This document shows positions 1 through 6,688 of a DNA stretch of 16,902 bases, one piece after another. This DNA comes from Mageeibacillus sp. UBA1046 (GTDB taxonomy: Bacteria > Bacillota > Clostridia > Saccharofermentanales > DTU023), in the NCBI GenBank assembly GCA_002316595.1, contig DCDV01000002.1, positions 95,615-112,516 of the forward strand, in the 5' to 3' direction. Position numbers and translations under genes: made by a program. Below the pieces are notes generated by a model that saw only the letters and a list, made by a program, of their open reading frames with translations, did no database searches and had not been told where the DNA came from. Position 1 is the first letter of the stretch. Each line of letters starts with the position of its first letter.

Positions 1-1254
1 CTGCGTCAGAGAGGCAGCCTGACTGAAGGGGTTCCCTTGACTAAAAATGGCGGCAGCCTGAAACTCGAAACTAACTGCAGCCAGGTGAAACTGCCGGACG
101 GATTCGCCCCGGGACAAAATGATAATCGCATATTGCAAGTGACGAAGGCGCTTTACGAGCAATCTCGCAGTAATCAGAAAAGTGAGCATCAGTCCAGAGA
201 GAAACCGGAAAAAACCGGACAGGTAGTATTGGTAACACAGGATATCCTCCTGCGCATCAAGGCTCAGATTATAGGTATCCCTGCTGAAGAATACCAGACT
301 GATCAGGTGACTCGGCTGGATGATCAGTATACCGGACGAACTGAAGTATTCGTTGCCTCAGCCAGGCTCAGGCAATTCCCTGGTCACAGCATTGATCCTC
401 TTGAATGCTATGACTGTGACTCAGATGGCAATAGATATCCTGTGGATCTGGAGATAAATGAGTTCATTATTCTGCGTGATGATCAGAACCCATCCTCAAC
501 ACAGCTCGGCCGCTTCAACGGTCAGGCCATCGTCGGACTCAGTACTCTGAACAGACAACCCTTCGGTGTCAAGCCCCGCAATGTCGGTCAGCGCTTTATT
601 CAGGAAGCATTACTCGCTCCGGTAGAGCAGGCTCCACTGGTCATCATCAAGGGAGCTGCCGGAACTGCCAAAACCTTTTACGCTTTGGCCTGCGGTCTGG
701 AACAGACCTTCGAAATAAGCCAGCGGCTCTTTCGCAAAATTCTGGTAGTCAGACCTAATTCACAATTTGATGATGATATCGGTTTTCTGCCCGGAACTGA
801 GCAAGAGAAAATAGGTCCACTGATGAGACCTATCATTGACAATCTGGAAATCCTGATCGACCACAACGATAAAGATCGCTATCAGGATGAGGAGGAACTT
901 AAGGGAAAAATCGATCTGCTCTTCGATCGGGGAATCATTCAAAATGAAGCAATGAACTTCATGCGTGGCCGTTCCGTTGCCCAGACTTATCTCATGGTGG
1001 ATGAAGCCCAGAACCTCACACCCCACCAGGCTAAGGGCCTGCTAACACGCGCAGGGCGCGGAACAAAACTTATCCTCCTCGGAGATCCGCAGCAGATTGA
1101 TAATCCTGCGCTGGACGATAAAACCAATGGCTTGTCTTATGCGGGTGAAAAGATGAAGGGCAGCAAGCTCTGCTGGCAGATCAGCCTCCATGCCGGCGAA
1201 TGTGAGCGCAGTGAGCTGGCCGGCGATGCTGCGGTACGTTTCGAAAAGAAGTAG
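1..1254 (+). CDS. PIN-PhoH family ATPase (YlaK/PhoH2-like), 5'-truncated
   Basis: This is a P-loop ATPase of the PhoH family with the end of a PIN ribonuclease domain in front, the arrangement of YlaK/PhoH2 proteins, which are proposed RNA helicase/nucleases. The frame is open from base 1, so the gene starts outside the window; the TTG at 37 is internal. The first ~100 residues match the end of a PIN domain (RQRGSLTEGV, GGSLKLE, NDNRIL, VVLVTQDILLRIKA). The first catalytic acidic residues of the PIN domain are therefore off the edge. Walker A is GAAGTAKT (nt 652-675), Walker B is LMVDEAQN (from nt 991), and a PhoH-type LGDPQQID motif follows. The second glycine of the usual GxxGxGKT loop is Ala; I believe some PhoH proteins share this, so it need not be inactivating. 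It is the only + strand gene and converges on the others. The family call is secure; the biological role is not known. Confidence 0.9.
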   Translation: MRQRGSLTEGVPLTKNGGSLKLETNCSQVKLPDGFAPGQNDNRILQVTKALYEQSRSNQKSEHQSREKPEKTGQVVLVTQDILLRIKAQIIGIPAEEYQTDQVTRLDDQYTGRTEVFVASARLRQFPGHSIDPLECYDCDSDGNRYPVDLEINEFIILRDDQNPSSTQLGRFNGQAIVGLSTLNRQPFGVKPRNVGQRFIQEALLAPVEQAPLVIIKGAAGTAKTFYALACGLEQTFEISQRLFRKILVVRPNSQFDDDIGFLPGTEQEKIGPLMRPIIDNLEILIDHNDKDRYQDEEELKGKIDLLFDRGIIQNEAMNFMRGRSVAQTYLMVDEAQNLTPHQAKGLLTRAGRGTKLILLGDPQQIDNPALDDKTNGLSYAGEKMKGSKLCWQISLHAGECERSELAGDAAVRFEKK

Positions 1255-1271
1255 CTGAAAATCTCCGTCAG

Positions 1272-1379
1272 CTGACCTGCAAAATTACCGCCATTGACAT
1301 GAACAGTATGGCCAGTGATATAACCGGAAGCTCTTTCCCCGGCCAAGAGAACGTATGCTTCGGTTAATTCGAGCCGTTG
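1272..1379 (-). pseudogene. 3' remnant of a short-chain dehydrogenase/reductase (SDR) gene
   Basis: Read on the - strand, codons from about 1376 down to 1287 give RLELTEAYVLLAGERASGY followed by ITGHTVHVNGG. This is the conserved C-terminal signature of classical SDR enzymes (FabG/glucose dehydrogenase type: ...LAS..ASYITGQ.hVNGG). Only ~35 codons survive. An in-frame TAA lies three codons before this stretch, and the catalytic Tyr-x-x-x-Lys and the Rossmann GxxxGxG segments are absent. The usual stop a few residues after VNGG is also missing, so the frame runs on antisense into the 3' end of the PhoH gene. It has neither a start site nor a full domain, so it should be a dead fragment left by deletion or rearrangement between phoH and ligD. 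Confidence 0.75.
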
Positions 1380-1398
1380 TCGTCCTCTTTACACTTAG

Positions 1399-1505
1399 GG
1401 TATCAGGGCCATACTTATTTCAGTCTCCGGGCCTGAACGCTCGCCCATTACATTTCCCGGGCCTTTTTTGTATCAGCACTAAACTTATTTCAGCATCTGG
1501 TCCTG
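1399..1505. repeat. Imperfect direct repeat of the ligD 3' end (copies 1399-1433 and 1471-1505)
   Basis: Two 35-base segments 72 bp apart agree at 27 positions, including an exact 11-base core ACTTATTTCAG. The copy at 1471-1505 contains the last codons and TAA stop of ligD (reading QDQMLK-stop on the - strand). The other copy, in the intergenic region, reads QARRLK-stop in the same relative frame. The 37 bases between the copies do not align to anything in ligD. It looks like a diverged duplicate of the gene end. Confidence 0.5.
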
Positions 1506-4088
1506 TTGGAAGAAATCATCCCAACCCTTAAGCGTCTTCATATACTCGTTATAATTATGCATGGTCACATCATCAGGGAGGATCTTTGAGAGATCGGACC
1601 AGCGCAGCGGCCAGGAGACTGCAGCTCCCGGCCGGCTTCTCAAAGAGAAGTTTGCGACTGAAGTGGCACTGCGTCCGTTCCGCACCCAGTCGACATATAC
1701 ACGTCCTGCTCTCTTCTCTTTGCGCATGTTTGCCGTATAGCGATGCGGCCATTTTTCGGTCATTGTCTGGGCTATAAGCTTCGCAAAATCACGAACTTTC
1801 GCCCAGTCCGCAGCAGGCTGTAAAGGAACAACAATGTGATAACCTTTGCCACCGCTGGTTTTCAAAAAAGAGGTCAGATCAGTATCGTCCAGCAGCCCTT
1901 TCAGATCTCTGACTGCGCGCCTGATGTCATCTATGCCTAACCCCTTGTCAGGGTCCAGGTCAAAAACCATCATATCCGGCAGCTCCAGATGATCAATAAC
2001 CGATCCCCAGCCATGAAACTCGACCGCTCCCATTTGAACTGAGCCCATCAATCCTTCCTCATCGCGAATAATCATCGCCTGAGAATCTTTGCCGCTATTA
2101 CTCTTAAAAGGAAAAAGGTCCATACCCGGAATTGTCTGATACATATTCTTCTGGTAGAAGCATTCTTTCGCAATTCCGTCTGTACAGCGGATCAAAGTCA
2201 GGGGACGATTTATTATATATGGCAGCATTTTGTCCCGCAGAGCCCAGTAGTAGTCAGCAACGTCTCTTTTTGAGATACCGGCATCCGGAAACACCAGTCT
2301 GGCCGGTGAAGTTAAGATAACTTCACCATATCGGACTGCCTTCTCTTCAGCTTGATTCACTTCTTCCTTCATTTTTGCAACTTCAGCTGCAGGTGATTCC
2401 AGAACTACGGATTTTGATTCTTTGTCGCTGCGCAGACCTTTAAAAGATGCCTGGCGCAATAGTCCGTCCTTTGTCATCTCGGCATATTTGATTTCAGCAA
2501 TAAGTTTAGGTGTGACATAGGTTAAGGATTCATCACTGCGTTCTTTTATATCTTTTGTAAAGGGGCTGGTCTTACGCTTGAGTTTATTGAGTGAGCTAAG
2601 AAGTTCTTTGGCTGTCCGGTCGGAAAAACCTGTACCTGCACGGCCTGCATAGACAAGCCCTTCGTCGTCATTTACACCGAGAAGCAGAGCCGATAATCCG
2701 GTAGTGCTTTTTTCAGTTGCAGTATAGCCGCCTATCACAAACTCCTGACGGTTATCACATTTAATCTTGAGCCAGCTGTCGCCGCGTCCGCCCTGATACT
2801 TGGAATCTGTCCGCTTTGAGACAATTCCTTCCTGCCTGTCAGCGCAGGCTTGCCGGAATATTTCTTGACCATGCCCGACTTGATGAAAACTGTAAAGGAT
2901 ATTTTCGGGAGCGGTCTCAATTAGTTCTGCCAGCAGCTCTTTTCTGGTCAGGAGAGGCTCATTTCTGAGATCGAGAGAACCAAGAGCCAATAAGTCAAAA
3001 ACCACATAATAAATCTCCGCATTCTCCGGGTTCTTGATGGCGGACTGTAATCCTTGAAAATCACTATGTCCCGTCTCAGTTAAGACCACAATTTCCCCAT
3101 CCAAAATCATATTGCCGGGATTCCAGTCAGTCAGTGACGAGGCAATCGACGGGAATTTCTCGGTCCAGTCCAGGCCGCTCCGAGTAATCAATCTGGGCGT
3201 GTTGTCTTCGCTGAAAGTCAAAATCCGATAGCCGTCAAACTTGATCTCGTGTATCCAGTTGCTGCCTGCCGGAGCTTTATCCGCCAACTTAGCCAGCATC
3301 ATGTCCGTCTCATGGAAGGGCAGCCTTCCGGAGAGGAAATCTTTGTCTGACTTTATTTCCTCGATTAATGCTTGACCGCGTTCTGTGGTCTGTTGCTGAA
3401 TATTTATATTAACGTTGTCTTGTTCGGATTCGACCTTAGCTTCACTGTCCTGCCCTGATTCGGCACTGTCTTCACTGTCTTGTTCTGATTCGGCACTGTC
3501 TTCACTGTCCTGCTCTAATTCGGCCGCAGCATCGCTCGTAATTTGAGCCATTGTGCGGTTGGTCACAACTGAAGTATCGTATTGCTTTATGCCACTGTCA
3601 GACTGAACATAGTCATCTTTTTCTTTGATCAGGAGCCAGTTTTTGTCTTCCTCACCCGGTCTCGGCTTCATGCGGACCAGAACCCAGTTTCCTTTGAGGC
3701 GCTCTCCCTGAAGGGTCATTTTCAGCATCCCGTTCTTCATTCCTGACCCGACATCTTCCAAAGGCTGCCATGTGCCTTGATCCCAAATCATAACTGTGCC
3801 GCCGCCATACTCACCTTCAGGTATCGTTCCCTCAAAGTTTCGATAATCCAAAGGATGATCTTCGACATGAACTGCCAGCCTCTTATCTCTGGGATTATAA
3901 CTAGGACCCTTCGGTACTGCCCAGGATAAAAGAACACCCTCCCATTCCAGACGGAAATCATAATGCAGTCTGGAGGCAGCGTGCAGCTGAACGACAAACC
4001 GCAGTTGATCACCTGACGGCTTAACTTCTCCTGCAGGTTCGGATGTTTTTGCAAAATCACGTTTTTTATTATATTTTTCCAGTGCCAT
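1485..4088 (-). CDS. ligD: Multifunctional DNA ligase D (phosphoesterase-ligase-polymerase)
   Basis: ATP-dependent ligase of bacterial non-homologous end joining, 867 residues. The N-terminal 3'-phosphoesterase (about residues 1-165) shows H36, H42, D44 (LHAASRLHYDF) and H78 (HVEDHPLDY), all at a constant offset of six from the known Pseudomonas LigD residues. The ligase domain (about 255-560) has the adenylated lysine K283 in KFDG, motif III ILDGEIV, motif IV EGIVSKR (420-426) and motif V WLKIKC, followed by an OB fold. The AEP/primase-type polymerase (about 585-860) has metal ligands D710 and D712 (FDLDP), TSGGKGYH at 744-751 and D800. Domain order PE-Lig-Pol matches Pseudomonas; Bacillus LigD lacks PE and the mycobacterial order is Pol-PE-Lig. 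Residues ~191-224 form an acidic ten-residue repeat in the PE-ligase linker. The start ATG has AGAGGT about 8 nt upstream. It lies 66 bp after ku, so it is very likely co-transcribed and a functional partner. Confidence 0.96.
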   Translation of the reverse strand: MALEKYNKKRDFAKTSEPAGEVKPSGDQLRFVVQLHAASRLHYDFRLEWEGVLLSWAVPKGPSYNPRDKRLAVHVEDHPLDYRNFEGTIPEGEYGGGTVMIWDQGTWQPLEDVGSGMKNGMLKMTLQGERLKGNWVLVRMKPRPGEEDKNWLLIKEKDDYVQSDSGIKQYDTSVVTNRTMAQITSDAAAELEQDSEDSAESEQDSEDSAESGQDSEAKVESEQDNVNINIQQQTTERGQALIEEIKSDKDFLSGRLPFHETDMMLAKLADKAPAGSNWIHEIKFDGYRILTFSEDNTPRLITRSGLDWTEKFPSIASSLTDWNPGNMILDGEIVVLTETGHSDFQGLQSAIKNPENAEIYYVVFDLLALGSLDLRNEPLLTRKELLAELIETAPENILYSFHQVGHGQEIFRQACADRQEGIVSKRTDSKYQGGRGDSWLKIKCDNRQEFVIGGYTATEKSTTGLSALLLGVNDDEGLVYAGRAGTGFSDRTAKELLSSLNKLKRKTSPFTKDIKERSDESLTYVTPKLIAEIKYAEMTKDGLLRQASFKGLRSDKESKSVVLESPAAEVAKMKEEVNQAEEKAVRYGEVILTSPARLVFPDAGISKRDVADYYWALRDKMLPYIINRPLTLIRCTDGIAKECFYQKNMYQTIPGMDLFPFKSNSGKDSQAMIIRDEEGLMGSVQMGAVEFHGWGSVIDHLELPDMMVFDLDPDKGLGIDDIRRAVRDLKGLLDDTDLTSFLKTSGGKGYHIVVPLQPAADWAKVRDFAKLIAQTMTEKWPHRYTANMRKEKRAGRVYVDWVRNGRSATSVANFSLRSRPGAAVSWPLRWSDLSKILPDDVTMHNYNEYMKTLKGWDDFFQQDQMLK
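3427..3516. repeat. 30-bp tandem repeat within ligD (three units plus partial flanks)
   Basis: Units start at 3427, 3457 and 3487; a partial fourth begins at 3517 and about ten bases before 3427 also match. On the coding strand the units encode ten-residue blocks of the type EQDSEDSAES, with the last block drifting to GQDSEAKVES. Units two and three differ at only two bases, which indicates recent expansion. The length keeps the reading frame and lies in the linker between the phosphoesterase and ligase domains. Confidence 0.9.
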
Positions 4089-4154
4089 CGGATAGACCTC
4101 TTTTCAGGCTTCAGATGCCTGCAAATTGCTTCGGCAGCAAGGCTTCAATTAGCT

Positions 4155-4982
4155 TCAGGTGGCCTTTCTTTTTTGCTCTTTTGGTTGAACTGTCTCCTGC
4201 TGAGCAGACCTCTTAGTTTTCACCGATTTTTTTAAAAGCGCTACCAGATCTATTACTTTCGCTGGCTGGGGTTCTGTAATCTCTTCCTCAGACAGATCCT
4301 GATCCCCGGCCTTGGCCTTAGCTTCTATTCTGGCCATTAAAGCGTCTTCGTATTCATCTTTAAATTTTTCCGGCTGCCAATCTTCAGAGAGATTGTCTAT
4401 AAGGGAAACTGCCAGTTCCAGTTCCTTTTTTGTCGTCCTGACATCTGCCGGGAGACTCAAATCTTCCATGCCGCGCAGTTCCGCGGCATAACGTAATAGA
4501 ATCAGGGCAAGTCCTTCCGAGCAAGCCATGATCGCGCAAAGACTTTGACGTGTGCGAATAGTAACCCGGCCAATCCCGATTTTGTCTGTTTTGAGCATGG
4601 CGTCACGCAATAACACATATGCCTTCTCACCGCCCCTGCCGGGAACCAGATAATACGGTTTTTCCATGTAGAGAGGGCTCAGGTCGTCTGCTGCGATAAA
4701 GGACTCAATTTCAATTGTCTTGGCTGCCTTGGGATCGGCTTTCTCGAAGTCTTCATCAGTTACGGTTACGTATGATCCATCGGGGAATTCATAATACTTA
4801 ACGATATCTTTCCAAGGAACTTCTTCACCGGTGTCAGCATTGATCCGTCTGTATTTGATCTTGGCATGGTCCTTGGAATCCATCAGACTAAATGATAATT
4901 CCTTTGGTTCTTCTGCGCCCATGAGGTCTACAGGTATGTTGACCAGGCCAAAAGAAATGCTGCCTTTCCAGATAGGTCTCAT
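4155..4982 (-). CDS. ku: Ku homodimeric DNA end-binding protein
   Basis: Bacterial Ku binds double-strand DNA ends as a ring-shaped homodimer and recruits LigD. The 275-residue length is normal for the family. The N-terminus MRPIWKGSISFGLVNIPV is the family signature. The core has further typical segments: YYEFPDGSYVTVTDEDFE, an IEIESFI strand, YMEKPYYLVPG, EKAYVLLRDAM and IGIGRVTIR. The lysine-rich tail (KKSVKTKRSAQQ...KEQKRKAT) matches the basic C-terminal extension that contributes to DNA binding in bacterial Ku. An AGGAGG lies 6 nt upstream of the ATG. ligD follows after 66 bp on the same strand, forming the classic two-gene NHEJ module. A strong hairpin with a T-run ends only about 20 nt before the start codon, which constrains how ku is transcribed (see the terminator and -10 entries). 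Confidence 0.97.
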   Translation of the reverse strand: MRPIWKGSISFGLVNIPVDLMGAEEPKELSFSLMDSKDHAKIKYRRINADTGEEVPWKDIVKYYEFPDGSYVTVTDEDFEKADPKAAKTIEIESFIAADDLSPLYMEKPYYLVPGRGGEKAYVLLRDAMLKTDKIGIGRVTIRTRQSLCAIMACSEGLALILLRYAAELRGMEDLSLPADVRTTKKELELAVSLIDNLSEDWQPEKFKDEYEDALMARIEAKAKAGDQDLSEEEITEPQPAKVIDLVALLKKSVKTKRSAQQETVQPKEQKRKAT

Positions 4983-5002
4983 TTCAGCCTCCTAGTTTGA
5001 GT

Positions 5003-5060
5003 AAAAAATCTCCTCGGTGCCAAACAAAATATCCTAAGTGTGGCAGAAGCCGAGGAGATT
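5003..5060 (-). terminator. Rho-independent terminator after the FMN reductase gene, immediately before ku
   Basis: On the - strand an 11-bp perfect inverted repeat (AATCTCCTCGG / CCGAGGAGATT; + strand arms 5050-5060 and 5007-5017) encloses a second 5-bp stem TGCCA/TGGCA, with a 4-nt bulge on one side and an 18-nt loop. The second arm runs directly into a six-base T-run (5003-5008). It lies 40 bp after the stop of the flavoprotein gene. The + strand has no T-run, so it should act in one direction only. Its end is about 20 nt from the ku start, so an attenuator role for ku is also possible. Confidence 0.8.
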
Positions 5061-5063
5061 ATA
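5058..5063 (-). promoter_or_regulatory. Candidate -10 box for ku-ligD, overlapping the terminator stem
   Basis: The - strand reads a perfect TATAAT here. Initiation would be expected near 5051, about 70 nt before the ku ATG. The region 17 bp upstream (TCTGGA or CTCTGG) is a poor -35 match and there is no extended TGn, so the call rests on the -10 and on the lack of room for a promoter between the terminator and ku. Confidence 0.35.
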
Positions 5064-5100
5064 ACTGGATTTATGTAATTCCAGAGTAGCTTGTAAGTGA

Positions 5101-5646
5101 TTACTCTTCAATAAAATCTAGAAAAGCATCAATTATGGATTGGAGGAATTTCCCGGTTCCCTCATTTTGAATCTCTCCATTATCGTCAAAGAGATCTGCG
5201 GAGCCTGAGATATAAGCTTCCGGCTGCGCCATAACCAGCACGTTCAGAAAGACAAAAGACTGGCGCAGGTGATGATTGGCGCCAAATCCGCCTAGACTCC
5301 CCGGTGAATTACTGACAACAGCAGCTTTCTTGCCATCCCAGACACTGTCTCCGTATGGCCGTGAGCCAACATCCAAGGCGTTTATCAAGGCTGCCGGCAC
5401 TGAACGATTATACTCGGGTGTTACTATTAAGAAAGCGTCCATGGCATGCATTTTTTCCCGATACTTTACATATGATTCGGGCGGTGCTCCCCCTTCATCA
5501 TATTCCTGATTATAGTGAGGGAGATTACCGATATCGATTAATTCTGTTTCATAACCTTCCGGGAATAATCCGATTAAATATTCGGCGAGCTTTTTGGAAT
5601 AAGACTGTTTCCTGAGACTGCCTACCAAAACTCCGATTTTTTTCAT
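5101..5646 (-). CDS. NADPH-dependent FMN reductase family flavoprotein
   Basis: A flavodoxin-fold FMN protein of the NADPH-dependent FMN reductase/chromate-quinone reductase family (ChrR/YieF-like), expected to be a cytoplasmic dimer that reduces flavins, quinones or other acceptors with NAD(P)H. Evidence is the N-terminal phosphate loop GSLRKQSYSKKLAE after the first strand (KKIGVLVG), the TPEYNRSVPAALINALD segment that holds the isoalloxazine ring, and SNSPGSLGGFGANHHLR. There are two possible ATGs, at 5655 and 5646. AGGAGG lies only 2 nt before the first but 11 nt before the second, so I chose 5646 (181 residues). It follows the ferredoxin gene by about 80 bp and is closed by the terminator at 5003-5060. 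The substrate cannot be told from sequence. Confidence 0.9.
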   Translation of the reverse strand: MKKIGVLVGSLRKQSYSKKLAEYLIGLFPEGYETELIDIGNLPHYNQEYDEGGAPPESYVKYREKMHAMDAFLIVTPEYNRSVPAALINALDVGSRPYGDSVWDGKKAAVVSNSPGSLGGFGANHHLRQSFVFLNVLVMAQPEAYISGSADLFDDNGEIQNEGTGKFLQSIIDAFLDFIEE

Positions 5647-5727
5647 TATATGCATAACCTCCTAGTTGAATATTACTCTGAGTTTAACGCTAATGACCTT
5701 CTGACATCGGGACAGGTGTTACGAAGG

Positions 5728-5922
5728 CTAATCCTCTTCAATTGTAATAACTTCAACCGGACAACTGTCTCTCGCTTCTAATGCGGTATCCTCTGCTTCT
5801 TCCGGAATCTCGTCTACGTAGACCTCTGCCAGCCCGTCATCGGCCATGCGAAAAACCTCCGGGCAGATCACTTCGCAAAGGTCACAGGATATGCATCCAT
5901 CTCTGTCAATATATGCTTTCAT
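5728..5922 (-). CDS. Single-cluster [4Fe-4S] ferredoxin
   Basis: A 64-residue acidic electron carrier. From the ATG at 5922 the cysteines are C10, C13, C16 and C20 (CISCDLCEVICPEVF) with a distal C54 in SCPVEVI. In mono-cluster ferredoxins of the Thermotoga/Desulfovibrio type the cluster is held by the first three and the distal Cys-Pro, while the cysteine before the first Pro is not a ligand. The frame can be extended two codons to a TTG at 5928, but AGGAGG lies 1 nt from that TTG and 7 nt from the ATG, so the ATG is preferred. The C-terminus is very acidic (EARD...EED), typical of ferredoxins. It sits beside two flavoprotein genes and is a plausible partner for them and for the transhydrogenase further upstream; this pairing is inference. 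Confidence 0.93.
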   Translation of the reverse strand: MKAYIDRDGCISCDLCEVICPEVFRMADDGLAEVYVDEIPEEAEDTALEARDSCPVEVITIEED

Positions 5923-6012
5923 ATTCAATCCTCCTCGAATATTTTATAAACCAGCAAAATAATGCGAAGGCGCTTAATTACTCATATGGCAGCCTGATTA
6001 TTGCTTTATGAT

Positions 6013-6032
6013 CCAATTTTACCGTGAATTGG
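6013..6032. repeat. Small inverted repeat in the ferredoxin-flavodoxin intergenic region
   Basis: CCAATT and AATTGG flank an 8-base spacer in the ~200-bp gap (5923-6124) between the flavodoxin-like and ferredoxin genes. It could be an operator or a chance AT-rich palindrome. No T-run follows. Nothing else in this gap looks like a gene or an RNA. Confidence 0.25.
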
Positions 6033-6124
6033 CAAATTGCAGATAGCGTGCGTTACGTTTGAGAACAGATACTATCTTCGCCAGACTTCAGTTTGATTCA
6101 GCAGATTTATCATTGGCAAAATCG

Positions 6125-6622
6125 TCAGCGCTGGCTTTTGTAAAACAGCAGCCAGTTCAGCCTGTCAGCGAAAGCCTCCACTTTCTGTTCCCAGCCTTCT
6201 TCCAGCGGCCCCTTGATATTGAAGACGTCAATCGTCTCTGTCGCAATAAGACTCAGTCCCTTTTCTGCCAAAATATCTGTCATAATCGGAGTCATGCGCT
6301 GCAATTTGGCAACTTCTTCCGCCGCAGGCATCTGTCCGTCCTTCCCGGGCGAGACAGCACCCTGAGTGTTCAGGAGAGCGAAGCGGGTACCTGCAGGCAG
6401 ATTGACCCCATGAAGGAAGCGACGGACGTGCATTGGCGGCTTGCCCATGCAACCCGGTGAACTGAAAACATATAAATCAGCAGGGGGGATATCCTTTGGT
6501 CTGATATCTCTCATATGATGGATGTTTACTGTGATATCACGCTCAGACATGATACGTTTAAACTCAATGGCAATCTGCTCGCCGTTACCGAATCTTGAGG
6601 CATGAAAGTATTCTATCTTCAT
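6125..6622 (-). CDS. Flavodoxin-like protein
   Basis: A 165-residue protein with the flavodoxin fold pattern. The first strand MKIEYFHAS leads into the FMN phosphate-loop-like SRFGNGEQIA, comparable to the (T/S)xTGNT loop. LYVFSSPGCMGKPPMHVRRFL matches the second FMN loop with the following helix, and RFALLNTQGAVSP matches the next strand and loop. It is close to short-chain flavodoxin length and has no signal or membrane segment. The ATG has AGGAGG 7 nt upstream. That site belongs to a 31-bp tandem duplication with the end of the ABC gene before it (44-bp gap), so the gene is probably transcribed with the exporter genes. Its role may be electron transfer or a flavodoxin-domain oxidoreductase; the specific partner is unknown. 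Confidence 0.75.
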   Translation of the reverse strand: MKIEYFHASRFGNGEQIAIEFKRIMSERDITVNIHHMRDIRPKDIPPADLYVFSSPGCMGKPPMHVRRFLHGVNLPAGTRFALLNTQGAVSPGKDGQMPAAEEVAKLQRMTPIMTDILAEKGLSLIATETIDVFNIKGPLEEGWEQKVEAFADRLNWLLFYKSQR

Positions 6623-6626
6623 TAGC

Positions 6627-6688
6627 AGTCCTCCTTTATGCTTGACCCGGCTGACAGAGTCCTCCTTTATGCTTGACCCGCCTGATAA
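6627..6688. repeat. 31-bp tandem duplication spanning the ABC gene end and ribosome binding site
   Basis: Units 6627-6657 and 6658-6688 agree at 28 of 31 positions. On the - strand each contains GGGTCAAGCATAAAGGAGGACT, that is, the codons Gly-Gln-Ala, a TAA stop and an AGGAGG. The first unit read is the true end of the ABC gene; the second is a non-coding copy that supplies the ribosome binding site used by the flavodoxin-like gene. Confidence 0.92.

Noticed and set aside
1427..1465. Terminator between ligD and phoH built on two CCGGGCCT motifs
   Set aside because: The motifs are direct rather than inverted copies; the only stem, GGGC/GCCC, is 4 bp and does not lead into the T-run.
4089..4154. 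Hairpins CAGGC/GCCTG and TTGCT/AGCAA between ku and ligD as a terminator
   Set aside because: The stems are only 5 bp and have no T-run; ku and ligD are probably one transcript, though a processing or stability role cannot be excluded.
5656..5727. Terminator between the ferredoxin and FMN reductase genes (CCTTC/GAAGG stem)
   Set aside because: Short stem with a long loop and no T-run.
5941..5968. Promoter TTCGCA-16 bp-TAAAAT before the ferredoxin gene
   Set aside because: The predicted start would fall inside the ribosome binding site, leaving an unusable leader.
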